A stretch of DNA of 12,251 nucleotides from LDYB01 sp037442385 (GTDB lineage Bacteria > Armatimonadota > Fimbriimonadia > Fimbriimonadales > GBS-DC): positions 1-12,251 of the forward strand of contig JBBIQJ010000061.1 of assembly GCA_037442385.1 (NCBI GenBank), read 5' to 3'. The notes beneath the pieces are model-generated. The model ran no database searches. It saw only the letters and a list, made by a program, of their open reading frames with translations, and was not told the DNA's origin. A program made the position numbers and the translations under genes. Each line of letters opens with the position of its first letter. Within the stretch, counting starts at the first letter, position 1. This document shows positions 1 to 5,642 of this stretch, one piece after another.

Positions 1-291
1 AATCAGAGGGGCATCGAAGTCCTCGTAGTGGTCTAACCCGTAGACCTCAACCCACTTTTCCCTATCGCCGGGCAGCCGATAGAAGCGCAAGCTATCCTTC
101 TGGGGGTCAATAATCTTGAGCAGGCGCTGCTTGAGTTTTTCCAGAAGCGTTTCGGTCAGCTTGCACTCGAAGACCGACTTCTGGACCCGCTGCCCGTAGG
201 CTTCGCAGGCTCGAGCAACTTTGCGCAGGCGCTTTTGACCTGCCGGGTCGCTTGTGCTGACATCATAGGTAATCAGGATGTTCATTCGCAT
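1..291 (-). CDS. cas2: Cas2, CRISPR adaptation subunit (3' end cut by window edge)
   Basis: Small ferredoxin-fold protein that, in the known family, forms the dimer at the centre of the Cas1-Cas2 integrase that inserts new spacers. The reading frame is open to base 1 with 97 codons visible. It begins MRMNILITYDVS, with the conserved Asp at residue 10, followed by GQRVQKSVFEC and DSLRFYRLPG, all typical of type I-C Cas2. The visible end (DFDAPLI) matches the usual C-terminus, so only a few residues should be missing. ATG at 291 is chosen because AGGAGG at 299-304 sits 7 nt upstream; the ATG at 285 is too far from it. The gene is separated from cas1 by 81 nt, unlike the tight spacing elsewhere in the operon. 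It is the last cas gene, so a CRISPR array could follow beyond the left edge. Confidence 0.95.
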   Translation of the reverse strand, partial: MRMNILITYDVSTSDPAGQKRLRKVARACEAYGQRVQKSVFECKLTETLLEKLKQRLLKIIDPQKDSLRFYRLPGDREKWVEVYGLDHYEDFDAPLI

Positions 292-372
292 GATTGTGCC
301 TCCTGATATCCAGAATCCCCACAGGGGGTCCGGTTGTCAAGGTACCAGAGTCGGCGCCGCGCCGCTGGCGGC
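292..372 (-). other. cas1-cas2 intergenic spacer with weak promoter-like box
   Basis: This 81 nt gap is the longest inside the cas operon. Read on the minus strand it starts with a GC-rich stretch able to fold (GCCGCCAGCGGCGCGGC), then TTGACA at 340-335, then a short CCCC/GGGG hairpin and the cas2 ribosome binding site. TTGACA matches a -35 box, but 17-18 nt downstream there is only GATTCT, a poor -10. It could be a weak internal promoter for cas2 and anything downstream, or simply a longer operon spacer. No T-run terminator is visible. Confidence 0.3.
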
Positions 373-1401
373 TTATCGGATTGTGAACGGTGGGTAATTC
401 AGGATGTCGCCGCGCAGGTATCGCGCCAACAAGCGCGCCTGAATGTGGGGGACTAATCCCCATGGGATTCGCGTTTGCAACACGGGGTGCATCACCAGTT
501 CCTGCTTGCGTTTCTGATAGGCGACGAGCAGCTCACGCCGCCCTTGCTCGTTGAGCAGCACCGCGCCCCCAGGGCGTTCCTCAAAATGGTCGGGTGTGAG
601 CTGCTGGAGGTTGACCAGGCTCAGCGCGAATCGGTCCGCGAAGGCGGGGCGCAGTTCTTCCATCAGGTCGAGCGCCAGCGCGGGGCGTCCGGGACGCAGG
701 GCATGCAGGTAGCCCACCTGCGGGTCTAACCCCACCCCTTCCAGCGCGCTCACATAGTCGTTGGTGAGCAGGCTGTAGACGAAGGAGAGAAGCGCATTAA
801 AGCGGTCGCGAGGTGGGCGGCGCGTGCGATTGTGGAATCGGAACGCCTCGCGCTGAGCGACAATCAGGGCGTCCAGCGACTGGAAATAGGCACGGGTGGC
901 ATAGCCTTCCACGCCGCGCACCGTGTCGAGGTCGTGCGCTTCCTGAAGCGCCTGCATGAAGGCGCGTATCTGGGCGAGCGACTCGGTAATTGGCGGGGCG
1001 ATTTCGGGGCGTTCGCGCGCCGCGCGTTGTAGCACCTGCATCTGGTTGCGGAGCTTGCCCTCCACGAAGGTTCGCGCCAGTGCATGCACCGTTTCTGGAT
1101 TTTCCAGCGCCCGGTGTTGCTGGCGTCGGAGTAGCACATTGCCCGATACGCGCCCTTCCACGCGCGCTCGGAACCGTCCGAACTCATCGAGCCACACCAG
1201 CGTGCGCCCCTCCTCGGCGCACCGCGCCATCAACGGGGGGCTAACGCTCACATTGCCGAGCATCACAATCCCCCCAAGGTGATGGAGCGGCACTCGCTTG
1301 ACCTCCGTGTCGTCGTGAACCACGGCGACGGCTTCATTTTCCAGACGCAGGTAGGCGTTCTCCAGCGTTATATAGAGCGTGTTGAGCAGCTGGTAGGTCA
1401 T
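373..1401 (-). CDS. cas1: Cas1, CRISPR integrase (type I-C)
   Basis: Metal-dependent integrase that, with Cas2, inserts new spacers at the leader end of the CRISPR array. At 342 residues it is normal for type I-C Cas1. The N-terminal beta domain (about 1-80) carries VPLHHLGGIVMLGNV and WLDEFGRF. The alpha-helical catalytic domain shows the expected metal ligands: Glu165 in RGVEGYATRAYF, His233 in VGYLHALRPGRPALALDLM, and Glu248 in DLMEE. The start is ATG at 1401, which overlaps the cas4 stop codon as ATGA, implying translational coupling. No residue loss is seen, so the adaptation module looks intact. Confidence 0.97.
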   Translation of the reverse strand: MTYQLLNTLYITLENAYLRLENEAVAVVHDDTEVKRVPLHHLGGIVMLGNVSVSPPLMARCAEEGRTLVWLDEFGRFRARVEGRVSGNVLLRRQQHRALENPETVHALARTFVEGKLRNQMQVLQRAARERPEIAPPITESLAQIRAFMQALQEAHDLDTVRGVEGYATRAYFQSLDALIVAQREAFRFHNRTRRPPRDRFNALLSFVYSLLTNDYVSALEGVGLDPQVGYLHALRPGRPALALDLMEELRPAFADRFALSLVNLQQLTPDHFEERPGGAVLLNEQGRRELLVAYQKRKQELVMHPVLQTRIPWGLVPHIQARLLARYLRGDILNYPPFTIR

Positions 1402-2018
1402 TCTGTCGCCTCCGTAGCTGATTGGAGCCGCGCGATGGCATCGGGCATGCAGATTTGAACGAGCGAGCAGTTGGGGCAGCGTGCGTCGTTGACGGGTGGG
1501 GGCGTGCGCCCCGAAAGGAGCATCTGGCGCGTCTGCTGGATGATTTGCTCCGTGAGCTGGCGCAACGAGTCGTCGAACACGACTTCGCGCCTGCGTCGGC
1601 TGGCGTGGTAATAGAGAGCACCGTGCTTGACCTCACAGCCGAGCATCTCTTCCAGACACATCGCCTGAGCGCAGAGCTGCACTGCGTCGGGATATTTCAC
1701 GCCGTGCTTGCCCGACTTATACTCAATCGGGTAAGGCGTGCCGTCGGGGAAGAAACCGACAACATCGGCGCGCCCGATTAAGCCGAGTCGCACGCTCCAG
1801 AGGGGCAACGCATATTCCATGCGCAACCCCTCGTCCCATTCGCTCGCAACCTGATCGACGCGCTCGTGGAGGGCGGCGCCTCGCAGGGTGTAGACATTCT
1901 CTTCGTACACCTGCTCGATATGGATGAGCGCACACTGGCGCGGGCAGTAGGCATAATGCTCAAGGGCGGAGAGGGGCACAATCTCCGCCTCGTCCCACAC
2001 GCTCAGCATGTCCTCCAC
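1398..2018 (-). CDS. cas4: Cas4, CRISPR adaptation nuclease with Fe-S cluster
   Basis: RecB-like nuclease which in type I-C works with Cas1-Cas2 to choose and trim PAM-containing prespacers. At 206 residues it has usual length. Residues in order: N-terminal Cys25 and Cys29 (CPRQC), motif I His51, motif II Asp85 (GRADVVGF), motif III Glu99-x-Lys101 (PIEYKSGKHG), the QLCAQAMCLEEM helix, and C-terminal Cys181, Cys184 and Cys190 (CPNCSLVQIC). One N-terminal and three C-terminal cysteines are the standard 4Fe-4S ligands. The start is a GTG at 2018: GGAGG at 2030-2026 lies 7 nt upstream, directly after the cas7 stop. The in-frame ATG at 2009 has only a 2 nt gap to a GGAGG, so it is less likely. The stop overlaps the cas1 start. 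Confidence 0.95.
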   Translation of the reverse strand: MEDMLSVWDEAEIVPLSALEHYAYCPRQCALIHIEQVYEENVYTLRGAALHERVDQVASEWDEGLRMEYALPLWSVRLGLIGRADVVGFFPDGTPYPIEYKSGKHGVKYPDAVQLCAQAMCLEEMLGCEVKHGALYYHASRRRREVVFDDSLRQLTEQIIQQTRQMLLSGRTPPPVNDARCPNCSLVQICMPDAIARLQSATEATE

Positions 2019-2030
2019 GGCGCCGCCTCC

Positions 2031-2924
2031 TTAAGGATACAGGATGTGTCGGCTCACGCCTTCGGGCAGCGAGTCGGCAACGGTGATGGTGTAGTGGCTG
2101 AACTCGCGTGCAGGCGTCGCGTTGCGCTGGACAGCGATGGTCTCGAACAGGGTGTGCGCAGGCGCGTTGCCGTAGGGCGATTCGTGAGTGAACACATACA
2201 GCCCACGCAGGTTCATCTCCCCGCGCGACGCCGAACGGTCATGCTCGAACATATTCATGACGGCTTCCCAGAACAGGTGCAGGTCGTTCCGCGAGACACC
2301 GGTGATTTGTGCCAGCGCAGGCGAGAAGAAGCCGTGCGCCCGATAGAGCGCGTAGGGTACAACCGGCTTGCGCCCCATCTCGGTCTCCTTGCTCTCTCCC
2401 TCTTTGGTGATGGCGACGCGCGTGATGGAGAGGTCCAGCGGCACAATCGGGTCGATGGAGCGCGCGAAGGTGAGTTGCACAGGACCGCGCACCTGCCCTG
2501 CGTTGTAGTCGCCTGTGGACAGCACCGCGCCAAACATGCGAATGTCGTAATAGCGTTGGCAGAGTTCGGCGCGAATATCTGGGTTTGCCCTTCTCCTCTG
2601 CTCCCCAGCGCCCACGGCTTCGGCAGCCTTGCGAATTTTGGCGTTCAGGGCGACGCTGCTATCACGCACGAAGATACCGTAGCCGCTCTGGTGGGCGTCC
2701 ACCTCGTCGTACTGGTCGCCATAGCGCAGGTCGATGTAGTTGCGAATCTTGCGCTTGAGGCACACATCGGTAACAATCCCCTGCATCGTTTCGGGGTCGA
2801 TTCGGGGCAGATTGCCCGCATCGGGGTCGCCGTTCGGGTTTCCATCGCGCACATCGAACAGAATCACGAAGTCATGTCGGACTTCGGGGTTGCAGTAAGG
2901 TGCATTGAGGTCAAGCGTTTTCAT
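2031..2924 (-). CDS. cas7: Cas7c (Csd2), Cascade backbone subunit
   Basis: RRM-fold (RAMP) protein that polymerises along the crRNA to form the backbone of the type I-C Cascade complex. 297 residues, normal for the family. Conserved blocks: DVRDGNPNGDPDAGNLPR near residues 24-41, the following TDVCLKRKIRNYI helix, VRGPVQLTFARSIDPI, SITRVAIT, and EMGRKPVVPYALYRAHGFF. ATG at 2924 has GAGGAGGTA at 2940-2932 as its ribosome binding site. It overlaps the end of cas11c by 14 nt in a different frame, and is followed by cas4 with a 12 nt gap. Confidence 0.96.
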   Translation of the reverse strand: MKTLDLNAPYCNPEVRHDFVILFDVRDGNPNGDPDAGNLPRIDPETMQGIVTDVCLKRKIRNYIDLRYGDQYDEVDAHQSGYGIFVRDSSVALNAKIRKAAEAVGAGEQRRRANPDIRAELCQRYYDIRMFGAVLSTGDYNAGQVRGPVQLTFARSIDPIVPLDLSITRVAITKEGESKETEMGRKPVVPYALYRAHGFFSPALAQITGVSRNDLHLFWEAVMNMFEHDRSASRGEMNLRGLYVFTHESPYGNAPAHTLFETIAVQRNATPAREFSHYTITVADSLPEGVSRHILYP

Positions 2925-3336
2925 CGTTGTTTACCTCCTCAAGAGTGAGTTGTTCGTTTTGATTTTCGCCTGTCGCCTTGGGGGCGTCGGCGCGTGGCTT
3001 GAAGAATTCGCGCCGCTGGTGATAGTAGCCGAGCGCGAAAAGCCCTTGCTCGACGAGGGTGAGGGTGCGGGGGAAGTGGTCGGGCATGGCGTCTTGCAGG
3101 GCGCGTTCGTAATAGAGCGCCTGCCTTTCGTTTTCGCGGCGCAGCTTGCTCAAATGAGGCTGGGTCATGCGCAGCAGCACGCCGAACACGCTCGCAGGCG
3201 TGGCGGATGCGCTGCCGTAGTAGCGATCGGTTAGAGTAGTGACGCCTATCGAGGCGTTCTGGATGCGTTCAATCACAGCCAACAATCGCCCGCACTTGTA
3301 GGCGGGGTGGTTCTGTGCCTCTGTTGTGCGTTCCAT
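2911..3336 (-). CDS. cas11c: Separate small subunit Cas11c (C-terminal domain of Cas8c as its own gene)
   Basis: A 141-residue protein equivalent to the C-terminal helical domain of canonical Cas8c/Csd1. It carries HPAYKCGRLLAVIERIQ, TDRYYGSASATPASVFG, LLRMTQPHLSKLRR and EQGLFALGYYHQRREFF, the signature blocks of that region. In studied type I-C systems this segment is also made separately from an internal start and builds the belly of Cascade as Cas11c. Here it sits in its own frame, two nucleotides out of register with cas8c. ATG 3336 is supported by AGGAGGTGA at 3352-3344, 7 nt upstream, which overlaps the cas8c stop TAG. The frame stays open upstream to 3606, but that extension lies over cas8c and looks random. 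A hydrophilic tail (about 115-141) overlaps the cas7 start. The gene is either a fixed split or a frameshifted cas8c; the excellent ribosome binding site favours functional separate translation. Confidence 0.88.
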   Translation of the reverse strand: MERTTEAQNHPAYKCGRLLAVIERIQNASIGVTTLTDRYYGSASATPASVFGVLLRMTQPHLSKLRRENERQALYYERALQDAMPDHFPRTLTLVEQGLFALGYYHQRREFFKPRADAPKATGENQNEQLTLEEVNNDENA

Positions 3337-3350
3337 GGACGGTTCACCTC

Positions 3351-4610
3351 CTACAGAAGGTTGTGTGAGCGCAGCACCGCCTGAATGAGGCGGGCGCGGT
3401 TTTCGGTTACTTCCTGGTCGGCGCGGTTGCGCTGGAGCGCGAGCTGCAGCAGATACATCGGCAGGGGCGCGCCCGTGAGTGCACACCGGATGAGGGTTTC
3501 GGGTACATGGGCGGGGATGTCCTTTGAGTCGCGGTAGAGCGCACGCGCCAGCGCAAACACGCCGACGGGCGTATCGTCCGTACGGAGAGATTGCCACTCG
3601 AACCATCGGGAGAGGTGGCGCTGCACTTCGGGCACGGTCAGCTCGAGATAGCCGCGCACGACCACACGCGCGCCGTTGGCAGAGAGCGCCAGCGCGTAAA
3701 ACTCATTCTCGTCTACAGAGGACGCAACAACGCCATGCGTCACGTTCTTCATTAGCGCCTTCACATCGTTCGGGTCGGGCTGGTTCAAAAAACGAGTCAC
3801 ATCGAAGTCGCTCGGGTCGCGCGTCCAGAAGCAGTAGGCAACTGGTCCTATGGTTAGATGCGTGCGCTCATCCTGCAGCAGCCTGTTCAGCGCGTGGAGC
3901 ATCTGCTCGGAGCAATCCAGACAGATAGGCGCGAGTTCGCCTTCCTCCAGCTCGTACGACTCGCAGGCTTCTATGTTCGCCGAGACCAGCGCCATGCCCG
4001 TCGGCTGCCCGCCCGGAATGCCCTTCACAGGGCGGTAGTGTCGACGCACAGCGGGCTTTACCTCGCCGCAAACAAGGCAGAGCGCGGGGGCACCCACCAA
4101 ATTGTACGCTTTCGAGGCGTGCTCTGCCCAGAACTGTTGCACTTCGGGCAGGTCAATTACCCATTGCCCCTGCACTCGAAATGTGATGTTGTGGGCTGGG
4201 TCGTGGTCGTTCGGGATTTTGAGCTGGTCAAAGTAGCGTTGGTAAAACTCGTTCACGGCGCGGGTTTCAGTGAGTTGAAGCTTCGCGTGGCAGCGGGCGA
4301 CAAGCGCTTTGAACGCTTCGTGTTGTTCTTTAACACGCTCATCCTGCTTGCCTTTTGCAACCCGCCTCAGCACATAGCCACCGTTGTCGCAAAAGAGCAG
4401 CGGTCGGATATCGCTCGTGCGCAGGTTGCCGAGCGCAGGGGCAAAACGCTCCTCTCCGATATGTTTCCCGTTCTGCTCGCTGATTTTCACCATCCCCTGC
4501 GGAACCCCTTGCTCATCCAGTTCGATAAGCCAGTGGATTCGAGTGGGCGCGTAGAGCCGCGGAGGGAGACCACACTGCTGACTGTATTCCACAAGTCGCT
4601 TCAGTATCAT
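3351..4610 (-). CDS. cas8c: Cas8c (Csd1) large subunit, lacking the C-terminal small-subunit domain
   Basis: Large subunit of type I-C Cascade, which recognises PAM and helps unwind target DNA. At 419 residues it is much shorter than a canonical Cas8c of about 600, and the missing part is encoded by the next gene. Family blocks: N-terminal IHWLIELDEQG, the CLVCGE zinc-type pair (Cys178/Cys181), YRPVKGIPGGQPTGMALVSA, ESYELEEGELAPICLDC with a second pair (Cys230/Cys233), HALNRLL, FYALALSANGARVVVRGYLE, and a final helical stretch ending AVLRSHNLL. The start ATG 4610 overlaps the cas5c stop as ATGA, and GGAGG lies 6 nt upstream. The stop TAG at 3353-3351 is embedded in the ribosome binding site of cas11c. 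Confidence 0.93.
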   Translation of the reverse strand: MILKRLVEYSQQCGLPPRLYAPTRIHWLIELDEQGVPQGMVKISEQNGKHIGEERFAPALGNLRTSDIRPLLFCDNGGYVLRRVAKGKQDERVKEQHEAFKALVARCHAKLQLTETRAVNEFYQRYFDQLKIPNDHDPAHNITFRVQGQWVIDLPEVQQFWAEHASKAYNLVGAPALCLVCGEVKPAVRRHYRPVKGIPGGQPTGMALVSANIEACESYELEEGELAPICLDCSEQMLHALNRLLQDERTHLTIGPVAYCFWTRDPSDFDVTRFLNQPDPNDVKALMKNVTHGVVASSVDENEFYALALSANGARVVVRGYLELTVPEVQRHLSRWFEWQSLRTDDTPVGVFALARALYRDSKDIPAHVPETLIRCALTGAPLPMYLLQLALQRNRADQEVTENRARLIQAVLRSHNLL

Positions 4611-5266
4611 AAGGCGCCTCCTTCGTAGATCTCAGGGGGTACTTTCAGGATGCCCTGCTCCAGTCGTGCAGAGAAAAATATAGGTTGATTGATCCGCGCG
4701 TTATACTGGATTTCGCCGAGCATCTGTCCCAGATCCATCGTCAGGTCGATGGGGCGCTCGCTCTCATCGGGTTCGCCAAAGAACGCTGTGAACTCGCGGC
4801 AGCCAAGATAGGGCTGCATATAACACCGCCCGCGCGCCACCCGCCGACGGAACTGGTCAAGGTAGGCGACGAGCCCCTTATCGGCGCCGGGTTGGAGGAT
4901 CATCTCCGCCTCAATCACATAGGCGACATCGCGCAATGCGAGGGTATGGCGTTGCACACGCACCGCATCGGCGAAGAAGGGCTTCGGATTTTGAGCGGGG
5001 ATCTTTGTGGCTACCTCGTTGCGTATCAGCGAGACGTATCGAATCGGCTTCAGCACCCAGATTTCCCGCACGCGCCACTGGAACTCTGGTTTCCAGAAGA
5101 TGGCTTCCAGAATCCCCCGCGCGGCAGAGGGGGTCATCACCGGGTAGGAAACACGCTCCGCCTTCATTTCGGGGCGTGTGAAGCACGCATACTCACCCCA
5201 GACTTTGACTCTGAGCCTCTCGCTTTGGGCGGCTTCGCCCTGATGGCTTGACAGTTTTAGACTCAT
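4607..5266 (-). CDS. cas5c: Cas5c (Cas5d), type I-C crRNA-processing and 5'-handle subunit
   Basis: In type I-C, Cas5 both cuts pre-crRNA (the role of Cas6 elsewhere) and caps the 5' handle in Cascade. 219 residues, with VWGEYACFTRPEMKAERVSY, YPVMTPSAARGILEAIFWKP, VLKPIRYVSLIRNEV and RGRCYMQPYLGCREF characteristic of the family. ATG 5266 is chosen over the in-frame ATG 5293: AAGGAGG lies 8 nt before 5266, while 5293 immediately follows the -10 box and would lie at the transcription start. It is the first gene of the operon. Odd point: the residues matching the studied Bacillus halodurans triad (Tyr46, Lys116, His117) appear to be Phe57, Ala134 and Tyr135 here, by hand alignment from memory. 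Confidence 0.93.
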   Translation of the reverse strand: MSLKLSSHQGEAAQSERLRVKVWGEYACFTRPEMKAERVSYPVMTPSAARGILEAIFWKPEFQWRVREIWVLKPIRYVSLIRNEVATKIPAQNPKPFFADAVRVQRHTLALRDVAYVIEAEMILQPGADKGLVAYLDQFRRRVARGRCYMQPYLGCREFTAFFGEPDESERPIDLTMDLGQMLGEIQYNARINQPIFFSARLEQGILKVPPEIYEGGAL

Positions 5267-5294
5267 CACACCTGCCTCCTTCCTTGTAGACATT

Positions 5295-5324
5295 AGTATA
5301 TCCCGAAGCTGATACTATTGTCAA
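5295..5324 (-). promoter_or_regulatory. Promoter of the cas operon
   Basis: On the minus strand a perfect -35 box TTGACA (5324-5319) is followed by an 18 nt spacer and a -10 box TATACT (5300-5295, five of six consensus bases). Transcription would start near 5288, giving a leader of about 22 nt before the cas5c ATG at 5266, with room for its AAGGAGG. This is the only promoter in the window with a good -35 box, so the cas operon may be expressed constitutively. It is separate from ffh, whose stop lies over 300 nt upstream. Confidence 0.8.
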
Positions 5325-5642
5325 GGGGCTGTGAAAGATGATCCTCTTCGAGGGTGAGGGCAGGATGGGTGGATCTGCTCTCTCGCAAGGATTTGCATTC
5401 CACCTCGTGGCGCGATTCATTTCGCCGCGTGGGGTGCGGCGACCGCGCCCCTACGCATGCCCGTACGGACGCGGTTTCCGCGTCCTGTTTCCTGAATCTG
5501 TGGTCTTTACGACCGAGCAGCTTCAGCCGTCAGACGAAAGAACCCGATGGGTGAACCTCACATCCAAAGCCCACCTGCGCTGGTTTCGGGGGCTGGGGTG
5601 TCCCGCCTGAGCGCAGGGATGGGAGGGGTGCTTCTCGGAAAC
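5325..5642. other. Intergenic region between ffh and the cas promoter
   Basis: This 318 nt stretch holds no convincing gene. It contains one copy of the dispersed repeat (5384-5490). The part next to ffh (about 5500-5642) shows no T-run terminator; a segment around 5502-5525 is loosely similar to 11185-11215 in the other large intergenic region, so the repeat may extend further in degraded form. Cas3, expected here in a standard type I-C operon, is absent. Confidence 0.6.
5384..5490 (-). repeat. Dispersed modular repeat, copy A (upstream of the cas promoter)
   Basis: Read on the minus strand this copy has a GC-rich hairpin (GACGCGG-AAA-CCGCGTC, 5484-5468), then module 1 (CCGCGTCCGTACGGGCA through GTAGGGGCGCGGT), then module 2, a 52 nt block from ACCCCACGCGGCGAAAT to AATCCTTGCG. 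Module 2 matches the copy at 11323-11374 at 46 of 52 positions by hand count. It ends about 60 nt before the cas -35 box. No transposase or long terminal repeat is seen. Confidence 0.75.

Noticed and set aside
1..372. CRISPR array next to cas2
   Set aside because: No direct repeats with spacers are visible inside the window; an array may lie beyond the left edge but cannot be claimed.
1866..2948. 360-codon open frame on the plus strand across cas4 and cas7
   Set aside because: Antisense to clear cas genes, no recognisable domain, and it spans their boundary.
3337..3606. Upstream extension of the cas11c frame (about 90 codons)
   Set aside because: It overlaps cas8c in another frame, is Arg/Pro-rich without homology, and the SD-supported ATG at 3336 fits the known Cas11c start region.
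5267..5293. Longer Cas5c start at ATG 5293
   Set aside because: This ATG directly follows the -10 box, so it would be at the transcript end, while ATG 5266 has AAGGAGG at proper spacing.
5384..5490. Insertion sequence or transposon remnant
   Set aside because: No transposase fragment, no clear target duplication; described as a non-coding dispersed repeat instead.
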